From: Caldisericum exile AZM16c01
Lineage (GTDB): Bacteria; Caldisericota; Caldisericia; Caldisericales; Caldisericaceae
DNA: 64,000 bases
NCBI RefSeq assembly: GCF_000284335.1
Contig: NC_017096.1
Span: 682,001 to 746,000 of the forward strand
Direction of reading: 5' to 3'
Shown: piece by piece, positions 8,199 to 16,276 of the stretch
Position numbering within the stretch: the stretch's first letter is position 1
Layout: each line of letters opens with the position of its first letter
Made by a program: the position numbers and the translations under genes
Notes under the pieces: generated by a model
What the model saw: only the letters and a program-made list of their open reading frames with translations
Database searches by the model: none
What the model was told of the DNA's origin: nothing

Positions 8199-9626
8199 AT
8201 GAGCAAGGTGAACGAACTATTTAAAAGTGAACTTAAGGTTATAAATATTGGACTAACTGCATTTGCTGACAGCCTAAGAGCAACGGGCTATAAAGTTGTC
8301 CACGTTGACTGGTCTCCACCAGCTTTTGGTGAGGATGTAAGAGAGGCACTCGACAAATTTAACGAAATAGTAATATCTAAAAAAGTGGATATAGAAAAAG
8401 CAAATGAAGAGGCTTTTAAAAGGCTTGTTTCTGCAAGACCAAAACTTGTAAGGATGGGCAAGGCTCTTGATCTTATACCTGGCATGAAGAGTAATATGTT
8501 ATTACATGCTGGTCCCCCTGTTACATGGGATAGAATGTGCGGTCCAATGAAAGGAGCAGTCCTTGGTGCGATTTTATACGAAGGATGGGCAGAAAACCTT
8601 GAAGACGCTGAAAAGCTTGCTCAATCTGGAAAAATTGAATTTTCACCATGTCATCATCATCAGGCTGTTGGTCCAATGGCGGGTGTTGTTTCCCCCTCAA
8701 TGCCGGTTTTTGAAATTGTTAATGAGACCTACGGCAATAAAGCCTATACAAACATGAATGAAGGACTTGGAAAAGTTCTTAGAATGGGCGCTTATTCAAA
8801 AGAAGTAATTGAAAGATTAAAGTGGATGGAATCGGTCCTATATCCAACCTTATCAAGGGCAATCGAGTACCTTGGCGGAATTGACCTTAAAAATATTCTT
8901 GCCCAAGCCCTTCATATGGGTGACGAAGGACATAATAGAAACAGGGCAGCAACGTCTATTTTATTTAGGCAACTTGCACCTGCAATTGTGAAAACAACGT
9001 CCGATACAGATGTTGTAGAACGTGTTCTTAAATTCATTGACGGAAATGATCATTTCTTCCTCAATTTATCTATGGCAACAGCGAAGGCAAGTCTTGACGC
9101 TGCAAGGAATATTGAAGGTTCCACAATGGTTGTCGTAATGGCAAGGAATGGAACAGATTTTGGTATTCAGGTTTCTGGCTTAGGGGACGAATGGTTTACT
9201 GCACCTGCAGAAGTTCCACCTAATGCACTATACTTCCCTGGATTTACCAAGGAAGATGCAAATCCAGATATTGGTGATAGTTCTATAACAGAAACAGCAG
9301 GGTGGGGTGGCTTTGCAATTGCTGCAGCACCTGCAATTGTTCAATTCACTGGCGGTACACCTCAAGAAGCAATTAACAAGACAAAGATGATGTATGAAAT
9401 AACAATTGGTGAAAACACTACATATCAAGTTCCTTATCTTAATTTTAGAGGCACACCTACGGGCATTGATGTGAAGGCCGTGGTTGAGAAAGGAATCCCT
9501 CCTTTTATTGACACGGGTATTGCTCACAAGATGCCTGGAATTGGACAGGTTGGTGCAGGACTCGTTGATGCACCAATGGAAGTATTTAAGAAGGCATTAA
9601 TTGCTTTTGTAAAAAAATATTCATAA
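8199..9626 (+). CDS. DUF1116 protein, YlbE/AllG-like subunit
   Basis: DUF1116 proteins (E. coli YlbE) are encoded next to fdrA and form the third partner of the AllF/G/H set. The 475-residue protein carries characteristic conserved blocks: HAGPPVTWDRMCGPMKGA (about 106-123), FSPCHHHQAVGPMAGVVS (about 147-164), LHMGDEGHNRNRAATS (about 239-254) and GNDHFFLNLSMATAKA. The many His, Asp and Arg residues in these blocks suggest a phosphate-binding or carbamoyl-handling active site. SD GGAGG lies 5 bases before ATG 8199. Family identification is firm; chemistry in this organism is inferred. Confidence 0.9.
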   Translation: MSKVNELFKSELKVINIGLTAFADSLRATGYKVVHVDWSPPAFGEDVREALDKFNEIVISKKVDIEKANEEAFKRLVSARPKLVRMGKALDLIPGMKSNMLLHAGPPVTWDRMCGPMKGAVLGAILYEGWAENLEDAEKLAQSGKIEFSPCHHHQAVGPMAGVVSPSMPVFEIVNETYGNKAYTNMNEGLGKVLRMGAYSKEVIERLKWMESVLYPTLSRAIEYLGGIDLKNILAQALHMGDEGHNRNRAATSILFRQLAPAIVKTTSDTDVVERVLKFIDGNDHFFLNLSMATAKASLDAARNIEGSTMVVVMARNGTDFGIQVSGLGDEWFTAPAEVPPNALYFPGFTKEDANPDIGDSSITETAGWGGFAIAAAPAIVQFTGGTPQEAINKTKMMYEITIGENTTYQVPYLNFRGTPTGIDVKAVVEKGIPPFIDTGIAHKMPGIGQVGAGLVDAPMEVFKKALIAFVKKYS

Positions 9627-9644
9627 AAAGGGAGGCAAAACATC

Positions 9645-10460
9645 ATGACAACAGAAGAATTTATTAATTTAATGACTAAAGAAATTAAAATGTACGACTT
9701 AACTCAACCGCTTAGCGTTCACACACCACCTTGGCCGAGTTATATGCCACTTGGCATTCAATATTTCAAAAGAATTGCAGGCGCAGATAGAGGTCAAGGC
9801 GCTAATGGACAGATTATTACTTCAAGCAACCATGTAGGTACTCACATGGATGGTGAGATCCATTTCTACGGAGCAGGAAGAGCAATTGGTGCTGTTCCAC
9901 TCGAAGAGTGGGTCGGTCCTGGAGTTGTTGTTGATATTTCTGATGAAGTTGGTGATTACGACCTTTATACCCCAGAGATGCTTATGAAAAAAGCAGACAT
10001 AAGACCTGGGGATATTCTCATTATAAATACTGGCTATCATAGGTATGCATGGTATGAAAAGGAAGCAGATGAAGTGCGTTACATGGTAAAGCATCCTGGG
10101 CCAAGTCCAGATTTTCCTGATTGGGCTCTGAAGATGCAATTTAAGTGGATTGGTGTAGATTGTGGCAGTGCCGACCATCCAATGAATACAATTCTTAGGA
10201 ATTGGCACCCGAAACTATTCCTTGAGGCTGAAAAGAAGTTAAAAGAAAAATATGGTAAATCTTGGGATGAGATGTTCCCACCTGAAGAGTTCTATCAAAT
10301 TATGCATCTAAAACTTTTCCCAAAGGGATTAGTTCACGCAGAGAACCTTGGTGGAGATATTGATAAACTCAGTAATAAGAGAGTTTATGTTGGAGCGTTT
10401 AACGTTAAAGGAATAGAAATGGAGTCGGCCTGGACGCGTATAGTTGCCTGGGCTCCATAA
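9645..10460 (+). CDS. Cyclase-family metal-dependent hydrolase (kynurenine formamidase-like)
   Basis: This family (PF04199) contains kynurenine formamidase, isatin hydrolase and related amide or lactam hydrolases. The metal-binding signature HVGTHMDGEIH is present (His63, His67, Asp69, His73), preceded by the family's DLTQPLSVHTPPWP opening. Length (271) is at the upper end because of an insertion around PPEEFYQIMHLKLFPKG. SD GGGAGG lies 9 bases before ATG 9645. Placed between the AllFGH-like genes and the molybdenum hydroxylase, it is the best candidate for opening an oxidised ring in the pathway. Substrate unknown. Confidence 0.85.
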   Translation: MTTEEFINLMTKEIKMYDLTQPLSVHTPPWPSYMPLGIQYFKRIAGADRGQGANGQIITSSNHVGTHMDGEIHFYGAGRAIGAVPLEEWVGPGVVVDISDEVGDYDLYTPEMLMKKADIRPGDILIINTGYHRYAWYEKEADEVRYMVKHPGPSPDFPDWALKMQFKWIGVDCGSADHPMNTILRNWHPKLFLEAEKKLKEKYGKSWDEMFPPEEFYQIMHLKLFPKGLVHAENLGGDIDKLSNKRVYVGAFNVKGIEMESAWTRIVAWAP

Positions 10461-10473
10461 AGGGGAGGTTTTT

Positions 10474-11355
10474 ATGAAGACCTTTGAGTACTTTAAACCA
10501 TCGACAGTAGACGAAACTCTTCAATTGCTAAAACAATTTGGCGACAAAGCAAAATTGCTTGCAGGCGGAACAGATGTTGCAGTAATGGTTGATGACGGAA
10601 TGCTTGCGCCAGATTATGTTATTGATCTTAAAGGACTTGATTTCTTAAAAGGAATTGAGATTAGGGAAAACAACTATCTTTGGATTGGTGCGCTTACAAC
10701 TTTCTCTGAAATAATTCATTCAGATTTGGTGAAAAAGCACTTTCCTGTGCTTTTTGAAGCATCAAAAACTGTCGCCTCAGTTGGTGTAAGGAATCGGGCA
10801 ACTCTTGTTGGTAATATTTGTTCTGCAGTACCCTCCGCTGATTCAGCACCAACACTTCTTATACTTGACGCTCTCGTTGAGATAAAAGGAGACAGCGATA
10901 AACTTGTTCCTATTAGAGAATTTTTTACAGGTCCAAGAAAGACTGTTCTTCAAGTTTCGGAGATTGTCACGGGAATTAGAATTCCCCTTGAAGTGAGGAA
11001 ATATGGTGCAAACTATATAAAATTGGGTCGTTACGATGGTGAAGATCTTGCACAAGTTGGTGTTGCAACATTTATCTCTGAGGACCTTGAATATCGTATT
11101 GCATTTGGTGCAGTTGCTCCTACGCCAGTTAGAGCTTTTGAAGTAGAAGAGTTCCTAAAAGGTAAAGAGTTGAGTGATTCCCTTATTCAGGAGGCTATTC
11201 CAATTGCACTTAAATCTATATCTCCAATTTCAGATGTGAGGGCAAGCAAAGAATACAGAATGCATGTAAGTGGAGTTCTTTTCAAGAGGTCCTTAAAAGC
11301 ATCGTATGAAAGACTCCACGGAAGTGGTCCTGTTTATGGAACTAATTTGGTTTAG
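10474..11355 (+). CDS. Molybdenum hydroxylase FAD-binding subunit (xanthine dehydrogenase / CoxM type)
   Basis: This is the medium, FAD-binding subunit of a three-part molybdenum hydroxylase; it passes electrons from the iron-sulfur subunit to NAD or another acceptor. The 293-residue protein has the FAD-binding motifs AGGTD (30-34) and the VGNICSAVPSADS region (about 109-121), followed by a CO-dehydrogenase flavoprotein C-terminal domain. Start chosen at ATG 10474, which has the strong SD GGGGAGG; an in-frame ATG at 10444 lies inside the cyclase gene and adds non-conserved residues. The 2Fe-2S subunit follows 9 bases later. Confidence 0.92.
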   Translation: MKTFEYFKPSTVDETLQLLKQFGDKAKLLAGGTDVAVMVDDGMLAPDYVIDLKGLDFLKGIEIRENNYLWIGALTTFSEIIHSDLVKKHFPVLFEASKTVASVGVRNRATLVGNICSAVPSADSAPTLLILDALVEIKGDSDKLVPIREFFTGPRKTVLQVSEIVTGIRIPLEVRKYGANYIKLGRYDGEDLAQVGVATFISEDLEYRIAFGAVAPTPVRAFEVEEFLKGKELSDSLIQEAIPIALKSISPISDVRASKEYRMHVSGVLFKRSLKASYERLHGSGPVYGTNLV

Positions 11356-11364
11356 GAGGGTAAC

Positions 11365-11829
11365 ATGCAGAAAAAAGAGATAACCTTTATATTAAACGGC
11401 AAAAAGGTCTGGGTTGAAGTAAAACCTTATGAAAAATTACTTGATGTGTTAAGAGATAAACTTGGAGTAAAGAGTCCTAAATATGGCTGTGGAAGGGGAG
11501 AGTGTGGTGCTTGTTCCGTATTATTAGATGGTAAGGCAATCAGGTCTTGCATAGTTTATGCTATTGAGGTAGACGGGCATGAAGTTACAACAGTTGAAGG
11601 GCTCCAAGCTAATGGTCTTACACCGCTTCAGAAATCTTTTCTTGCACATAACTCATTCCAATGCGGATTTTGTGCACCAGGCATGATAATTCAAGCAACA
11701 GAACTTTTAAATGAAAACCCTCACCCAGATGAAGAAGAAATTAGAGAGTATATTGCAGGAAACCTCTGCAGATGTACAGGTTATAATCCAATAGTCGAAG
11801 CAATTTTGGATGTTGCAAAAAAGGGATAG
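11365..11829 (+). CDS. Molybdenum hydroxylase 2Fe-2S subunit
   Basis: The small subunit holds two [2Fe-2S] clusters that shuttle electrons from molybdenum to FAD. The N-terminal plant-ferredoxin-like cluster is bound by Cys42, 47, 50 and 62 (CGRGECGAC and RSC). The C-terminal helical cluster is bound by Cys100, 103, 135 and 137 (CGFC and CRCTGY). All eight ligands are present and the length (154) is normal. SD AGGAGGG precedes ATG 11365. The order FAD, Fe-S, Mo matches many bacterial xanthine dehydrogenase-like operons. Confidence 0.96.
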   Translation: MQKKEITFILNGKKVWVEVKPYEKLLDVLRDKLGVKSPKYGCGRGECGACSVLLDGKAIRSCIVYAIEVDGHEVTTVEGLQANGLTPLQKSFLAHNSFQCGFCAPGMIIQATELLNENPHPDEEEIREYIAGNLCRCTGYNPIVEAILDVAKKG

Positions 11830-11838
11830 GAGGGGCTT

Positions 11839-14181
11839 ATGAAAGAATTAGAACTTAAATATGTTGGTCATGAAGCGACGAGACTTGATGGCCTCGAAAA
11901 AATTACAGGAACTGCGAAATACGTAGACGACATTGACCTTGGACCTGCAACTCTGTATGTATCAATTTTAAGAAGCCCTTATGCGCATGCAACAATCAAG
12001 AAAATTGATACTTCTAAGGCCGAGGCCCTTGATGGTGTCTATGCAGTAGTTACGGGAAAAGATTTTCCTTATCGATACGGTCTTTATCTTAAGGATAATT
12101 ATGTTTTCCCTCTTGACAGAGTTCGATACGTTGGACAACACGTTGCGGCAGTAATCGCGGCGACCCAGGAAATTGCTGATGAAGCAGTAAAACTCATTGA
12201 AATTGAGTATGAACCACTTCCTGTTATCCAAGATCCTCTTGTTGCAATTAAAGAAGATGCACCATTAATTCATCCTGAACTTGGAAACTATGAAGTTGTC
12301 CCATGGCTTTATCCTCAACCTGGCACAAATATTGCTCATGTAAGGAAAATTCGAAAGGGAAATGTCGAGGAAGCCTTTAAAGAAGCAGATTACATATTAG
12401 AAGATTGGTATATAGTTCCGCATGTAGTACATGCCCCTATTGAAACACATGTTTCAGCTGCTCTTTATACACCGGATGGAAGATTAACAATGTGGAATTC
12501 GTCTCAATCTCCACATACTCAGCGTAACATTATCGCCCGTTCCTTTAAATTGAAACATAAGGATATAAGAGTTATTGCTCCTTATGTTGGTGGTGGATTT
12601 GGCGGAAAAGCAGGCGTGAACATGGAAGTTGTTGCTGCGGCATGTGCATTAAAGGTTCCTGGTCACCCTGTGAAAATTAGGTATACGAGAAAAGAAGAAT
12701 TCTATGATACCTCAATGCGTCAGGAACTTCATGCGTATATTAAGATGGGTGTAAAGAAGGATGGAACAATTGTGGCATTAAAGCATCAACTCTATTGGGA
12801 CGTTGGTGCTTCTGCTGAATACGGTTCAAACGTTGTTAACGCAACAGGATTTTCAGCCATTGGACCGTATAGAATTCCAAATGTGTGGATTGATTCCTTT
12901 GCGATTTATACAAATAGACCTCCTTGTGGAGCATATAGAGGCTTTGGCTACTCAGAATTTCACTTTGGACTTGAAAGCCACATGGATAGGGTTGCAAAGG
13001 CACTTGGTATAGACCCAGTTGAATTTAGAAAGAAAAATGCAATTCAAGAAGGTGATACGGTTGCTTATGGTGTTGAGATGGGTCCAACAGGAATACTTCA
13101 ATGCATTGATGAAGTTGCAAAGGCAATAGAATGGGGAAAACCATCAGAGCAGCCAAAGGAGTCTCACAAAGTTAGAGCAAAAGGGTTTGCTGCTGTTTGG
13201 AAAGCACCAGCAATGCCTGCAAACGAATCTTCTGCCGCTTTCATTAAGTTCTCCGAAGATGGAAGTATAAACGTCCTCGTATCAGGAATGGAACTTGGGC
13301 AGGGATTCTTAACTGCAATGGCGAAAATTGCAGCAGAAGAACTTTCGCTTCCTCTTGAAAAAATTAGAGTTGAACTTCCTGACACTGACAGGAACCCTTA
13401 TGAGTGGCAAACTGTTGCATCTCATGTCACTTGGTCATGTGGAAATGCAGTGAGACGTGCAGCAATCGATGCAAAAGAACAGATTCTTGATGTTATCTCA
13501 AGAGCGTACTATATCGAAAAAGCAAATCTCTATCTTGAAAATGGAAAAGTTAAATGCTACACTAAACCTGACTTCGAGGTTCCATTTGAAAGTTTTGTCA
13601 TTGATGGAGTACAAATGCCTGACGGAACATATCGAGGAGGGCCTATTCTTGGACGTGGATCATTCATGCCAGAATTTACTTCGGCAAAGGTGAATCCAGA
13701 AACCGGTCAAGGAGGACATCCCAATGTGCACTATACTACTGGTGCAGGTGCTGTGGAAATTGAAATTGATACCGAAACAGGAAGAATACGAGTTATAAGA
13801 ATGGCAGAAGCTTTCGATGCAGGTAAGGCTATAAATCCTGATATTGTAAAGCAACAAATCGAAGGTGGTTTTGTTCAAGGATTAGGAACAGCACTTTGGG
13901 AAGAGGTAAAATTCGCAGAAGATGGAAGAATTCTCAATCCTAATTTTACAGATTATAAAATCCCAACTGCACTTGATGTGCCAAGAGAGATGCACCCAAT
14001 TATCGTTGAAGTTCCTCAACCAGATGGTCCATTTGGAGCAAGAGGTATTGCGGAACATACTATGATTCCCGTAATGCCTGCTGTTGCAAATGCTGTTGAA
14101 AATGCACTTGGAATAAGGATTAAGAATCCACCTATTACTGCAGAAAAAATTATAAAGGCTCTTAATGAAAAAAACAGTTAA
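11839..14181 (+). CDS. Molybdenum hydroxylase catalytic (molybdopterin-binding) subunit
   Basis: The 780-residue large subunit binds molybdenum-cytosine-dinucleotide or molybdopterin and hydroxylates an aromatic N-heterocycle. Conserved blocks are VGGGFGGKAG, PPCGAYRGFGYSEFHF, GMELGQGFLTAMAKIAAEEL, and PFGARGIAEHT containing the likely catalytic Glu739. The AYRGFG loop is of the xanthine dehydrogenase/aldehyde oxidase kind, not the AYRCSFR loop of CO dehydrogenases, so a CO-oxidising role is unlikely. The neighbouring NCS2 permease and ureide-type genes point to a purine, but pyrimidine or nicotinate-like substrates cannot be excluded. SD AGGAGGGG precedes ATG 11839. Confidence 0.93.
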   Translation: MKELELKYVGHEATRLDGLEKITGTAKYVDDIDLGPATLYVSILRSPYAHATIKKIDTSKAEALDGVYAVVTGKDFPYRYGLYLKDNYVFPLDRVRYVGQHVAAVIAATQEIADEAVKLIEIEYEPLPVIQDPLVAIKEDAPLIHPELGNYEVVPWLYPQPGTNIAHVRKIRKGNVEEAFKEADYILEDWYIVPHVVHAPIETHVSAALYTPDGRLTMWNSSQSPHTQRNIIARSFKLKHKDIRVIAPYVGGGFGGKAGVNMEVVAAACALKVPGHPVKIRYTRKEEFYDTSMRQELHAYIKMGVKKDGTIVALKHQLYWDVGASAEYGSNVVNATGFSAIGPYRIPNVWIDSFAIYTNRPPCGAYRGFGYSEFHFGLESHMDRVAKALGIDPVEFRKKNAIQEGDTVAYGVEMGPTGILQCIDEVAKAIEWGKPSEQPKESHKVRAKGFAAVWKAPAMPANESSAAFIKFSEDGSINVLVSGMELGQGFLTAMAKIAAEELSLPLEKIRVELPDTDRNPYEWQTVASHVTWSCGNAVRRAAIDAKEQILDVISRAYYIEKANLYLENGKVKCYTKPDFEVPFESFVIDGVQMPDGTYRGGPILGRGSFMPEFTSAKVNPETGQGGHPNVHYTTGAGAVEIEIDTETGRIRVIRMAEAFDAGKAINPDIVKQQIEGGFVQGLGTALWEEVKFAEDGRILNPNFTDYKIPTALDVPREMHPIIVEVPQPDGPFGARGIAEHTMIPVMPAVANAVENALGIRIKNPPITAEKIIKALNEKNS

Positions 14182-14187
14182 TTTGTG

Positions 14188-14193
14188 TATAAT
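14188..14193 (+). promoter_or_regulatory. Possible -10 element of a separate permease promoter
   Basis: A perfect TATAAT starts 7 bases after the stop of the catalytic subunit gene. No good -35 is visible at the usual distance (TGAAAA-like at best). If used, transcription would begin near 14200, exactly at the 5' edge of the inverted repeat at 14201-14228. Confidence 0.4.
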
Positions 14194-14200
14194 GTTAAAA

Positions 14201-14228
14201 ATGTGGGTGCTATGTTAGGCACCCACAT
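14201..14228 (+). repeat. Perfect 10-bp inverted repeat / stem-loop in the permease leader
   Basis: ATGTGGGTGC (14201-14210) is perfectly complementary to GCACCCACAT (14219-14228) around an 8-base loop. There is no T-run after it; instead a strong ribosome-binding-like AGGAGGAGG (14234-14242) follows, without an open frame of useful length. The permease has its own SD (AAAGGAGGT) just before ATG 14336. Candidate roles are an operator at the transcription start, an attenuator, or a 5' stabilising hairpin. Confidence 0.65.
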
Positions 14229-14335
14229 AAGCAAGGAGGAGGTGGTAAGAGTTTAAAAAATGTTTGAAAAGTTCTTAAATCTTACAGTAAGCGAAAAGAC
14301 TGTTTATTAAAAAAAATTTAAAAAGGAGGTTTAAG

Positions 14336-15730
14336 ATGGCAGAAGAACAATTTAAAGCAACAAGAGTGGTACCATGGCCAGTGGATTCTTATCCATCGTG
14401 GGGATTCTCTTTTGTTGCAGGTTTGCAGCATGTACTTACACTTTTTGGTGCAACAACTCTTGTACCAATTCTCTTCTCACAAGCGATGGGAATGAGCCCA
14501 CAACAAACCGGAATCCTTATTGCTACAGTTTACATGGTAATGGGTATAGCAACACTTTTACAGTGTGATTCAAGAATTGGGTCAGGACTTCCAATTGTCC
14601 AAGGCTCGTCGTTCTCATTCATACCCGCTGCAACGGCAATCTTTGAGAATGTGAAAAAGGGCGGCGGTGGAATAAATGAGATGATGACAGCACTTGGAAG
14701 TGCTCTTTTCTATGGTGGTATCTATGAATTAGTTGTAGGTTATTCAGGTTTAATAGGGCTTCTTAAGAAAGTCATTACTCCTGTTGTAATTGGCCCTACA
14801 ATTATGCTTATTGGATTTAGCCTTGCGTCTGTTGCAGTCAATACTGCTTCAAGTTATTGGCCAGTTTCTATTGTAGGCGTTATCCTTATCTTTATATTTG
14901 CGCTTGTTGTAAAGAATAGTAAAATTAACTCTTTCCCAGTTTTCCTTGCAGTTGCAATTCTGTATCTTTTTGCTGTTCTTGGAACTGCGATAAAACTATT
15001 CCCTGAAGGACACCCAATGTTTATTAACTTTAAGGCAATAGCAGATGCACCTTGGATTGTTTGGCCAAAGCCATTAAGGTATGGAAATATCTTCAAATTT
15101 GACTCATTTGGATTTGCTGCAATTCTTGCTGCATATACATCCTCAATGATTGAGTCATTTGGAGATTATCACAGTGTTTCTTATGCATCAGGTCTTCCTG
15201 ATCCAACATCCCAAATGATATCAAAAGGAATTGGAGCAGAAGGACTTGGCTGTATCATTTCAGGTATCCTTGGCGGTGTTGGAACAACATCATACACAGA
15301 AAACATTGGTGTCGTTGCCCTTACGGGAATTGCTTCACGAAGAGTTATTAGGACTGGCGCTGTCATCCTTATTGTTCTTGGCTTCCTTTGGAAGCTTGGG
15401 ACAATCATTGGAACCATGCCTTCACCGATAATTGGCGCAGCATACCTCTCGCTTTTTGGTCTCATTGGTGCTCTTGGTGTTCAGGTATTTGCACGTGCAG
15501 ATGTAACATCAACAAGGAATCTTATGATTCTTGGGTTTGCATTCCTTTTTGGTCTTGGGTTGCCATCTGTCATTTCTGCACATCCTATTACAATACCTGG
15601 TGCAACGTGGCTTGCAAACATTCTCAATGGTATTTTCCACACCAGTATGGCAGTTGGTGGTGTTACGGCAGGTATTCTTGACAACATAATTCCTGGAACA
15701 GACAAAGAAAGAGGAATTGGCGTAAGGTAA
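14336..15730 (+). CDS. NCS2-family uracil/xanthine/urate permease
   Basis: NCS2 transporters take up nucleobases with protons or sodium. The 464-residue, roughly 14-helix protein begins with PSWGFSFVAGLQHVLTLFGATTLVP, whose QH pair is the first-helix signature. It carries the substrate-binding helix motif ESFGDYHSVS and the helix-10 signature GGVGTTSYTENIGVVALTG. Charged and polar residues at the binding site do not let me separate uracil from purine specificity. It follows the molybdenum hydroxylase genes and is closed by a canonical terminator, so it most likely supplies the substrate of the upstream catabolic operon. Confidence 0.92.
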   Translation: MAEEQFKATRVVPWPVDSYPSWGFSFVAGLQHVLTLFGATTLVPILFSQAMGMSPQQTGILIATVYMVMGIATLLQCDSRIGSGLPIVQGSSFSFIPAATAIFENVKKGGGGINEMMTALGSALFYGGIYELVVGYSGLIGLLKKVITPVVIGPTIMLIGFSLASVAVNTASSYWPVSIVGVILIFIFALVVKNSKINSFPVFLAVAILYLFAVLGTAIKLFPEGHPMFINFKAIADAPWIVWPKPLRYGNIFKFDSFGFAAILAAYTSSMIESFGDYHSVSYASGLPDPTSQMISKGIGAEGLGCIISGILGGVGTTSYTENIGVVALTGIASRRVIRTGAVILIVLGFLWKLGTIIGTMPSPIIGAAYLSLFGLIGALGVQVFARADVTSTRNLMILGFAFLFGLGLPSVISAHPITIPGATWLANILNGIFHTSMAVGGVTAGILDNIIPGTDKERGIGVR

Positions 15731-15760
15731 TTATTGCAAGTAAATTATCATTTAATTTTA

Positions 15761-15787
15761 AAGGGGAAGCATAAGCTTCCCCTTTTT
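15761..15787 (+). terminator. Rho-independent terminator after the permease
   Basis: A perfect 10-bp stem (AAGGGGAAGC with GCTTCCCCTT) closes a 4-base ATAA loop and runs into TTT, a GCA interruption and another T-run at 15791-15796. It ends the nucleobase island before the tRNA cluster. Confidence 0.9.
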
Positions 15788-15820
15788 GCATTTTTTAGGC
15801 TTAATAAGTGATTTTACCTC

Positions 15821-15848
15821 TTGATTTTTTTTGCAAACTCAATACAAT
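15821..15848 (+). promoter_or_regulatory. Promoter of the tRNA cluster
   Basis: TTGATT (15821-15826), a 16-base spacer and TACAAT (15843-15848) predict a start near 15855, a few bases before the first tRNA. Consensus-based call; other AT-rich hexamers in the same stretch are possible. Confidence 0.5.
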
Positions 15849-15860
15849 ATATTGCCTGAT

Positions 15861-15938
15861 CGGGGCGTGGCTCAGCTTGGGTAGAGCGTTTGGTTTGGGA
15901 CCAAAAGGTCGAAGGTTCAAATCCTTCCGCCCCGACCA
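15861..15938 (+). tRNA. tRNA-Pro (anticodon TGG)
   Basis: Acceptor CGGGGCG pairs with CGCCCCG. The anticodon loop TTTGGGA gives TGG, the T-loop is TTCAAAT, and the encoded CCA ends at 15938. First of seven closely spaced tRNA genes. Confidence 0.95.
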
Positions 15939-15944
15939 TTAGGT

Positions 15945-16021
15945 GCGCCCATAGCTCAGCAGGATAGAGCAACGGATTTCTAATCCGTCGGTCGCTGGTT
16001 CAAATCCGGCTGGGCGCGCCA
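15945..16021 (+). tRNA. tRNA-Arg (anticodon TCT)
   Basis: Acceptor GCGCCCA pairs with TGGGCGC. The anticodon stem ACGGA/TCCGT closes the loop TTTCTAA, giving TCT, which reads AGA/AGG. CCA is encoded. AGA is the dominant Arg codon by eye in the neighbouring genes. Confidence 0.95.
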
Positions 16022-16026
16022 TTTAT

Positions 16027-16104
16027 GGTGGGTGTAGCTCAACTGGTTAGAGTACCGGACTGTGGATCCGGCCGTTGGGAGTTCGAGTCTCCTCACCCAC
16101 CCCA
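16027..16104 (+). tRNA. tRNA-His (anticodon GTG)
   Basis: The anticodon stem CCGGA/TCCGG closes the loop CTGTGGA, giving GTG. The extra 5' G (16027) faces discriminator C73, the identity element for histidyl-tRNA synthetase. CCA is encoded. Confidence 0.95.
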
Positions 16105-16106
16105 AG

Positions 16107-16183
16107 GCGCCCATAGCTCAGAAGGATAGAGCGGTGGATTCCTAATCCGCAGGCCACAGGTTCGAATCCTGTTGGGCGCACCA
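16107..16183 (+). tRNA. tRNA-Arg (anticodon CCT)
   Basis: Acceptor GCGCCCA pairs with TGGGCGC. Anticodon loop TTCCTAA gives CCT (reads AGG). CCA is encoded. Only two bases separate it from tRNA-His, so processing must release both ends closely. Confidence 0.95.
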
Positions 16184-16186
16184 CGT

Positions 16187-16263
16187 GCGCCTATAGCTCA
16201 ACTGGATAGAGCAACGGACTTCGGATCCGTTGGTTGCGGGTTCGACTCCTGCTAGGCGCGCCA
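16187..16263 (+). tRNA. tRNA-Arg (anticodon TCG)
   Basis: Acceptor GCGCCTA pairs with TAGGCGC. The anticodon stem ACGGA/TCCGT closes the loop CTTCGGA, giving TCG (reads CGA/CGG). CCA is encoded. It is the third Arg acceptor in this cluster. Confidence 0.94.
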
Positions 16264-16276
16264 TTTATATATATGT

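Noticed and set aside
11839-14181. Aerobic-type CO dehydrogenase large subunit
   Set aside because: The active-site loop is AYRGFG (xanthine dehydrogenase-like), not AYRCSFR, and the surrounding genes fit nucleobase use.
14260-14310. A 16-codon frame (MFEKFL...) in the permease leader
   Set aside because: The strong AGGAGGAGG is about 17 bases upstream, too far, and the peptide has no recognisable feature.
14182-14335. Purine or preQ1 riboswitch upstream of the NCS2 permease
   Set aside because: The conserved three-way-junction and loop sequences of the purine aptamer and the preQ1 pseudoknot pattern are absent; only a simple inverted repeat is seen.
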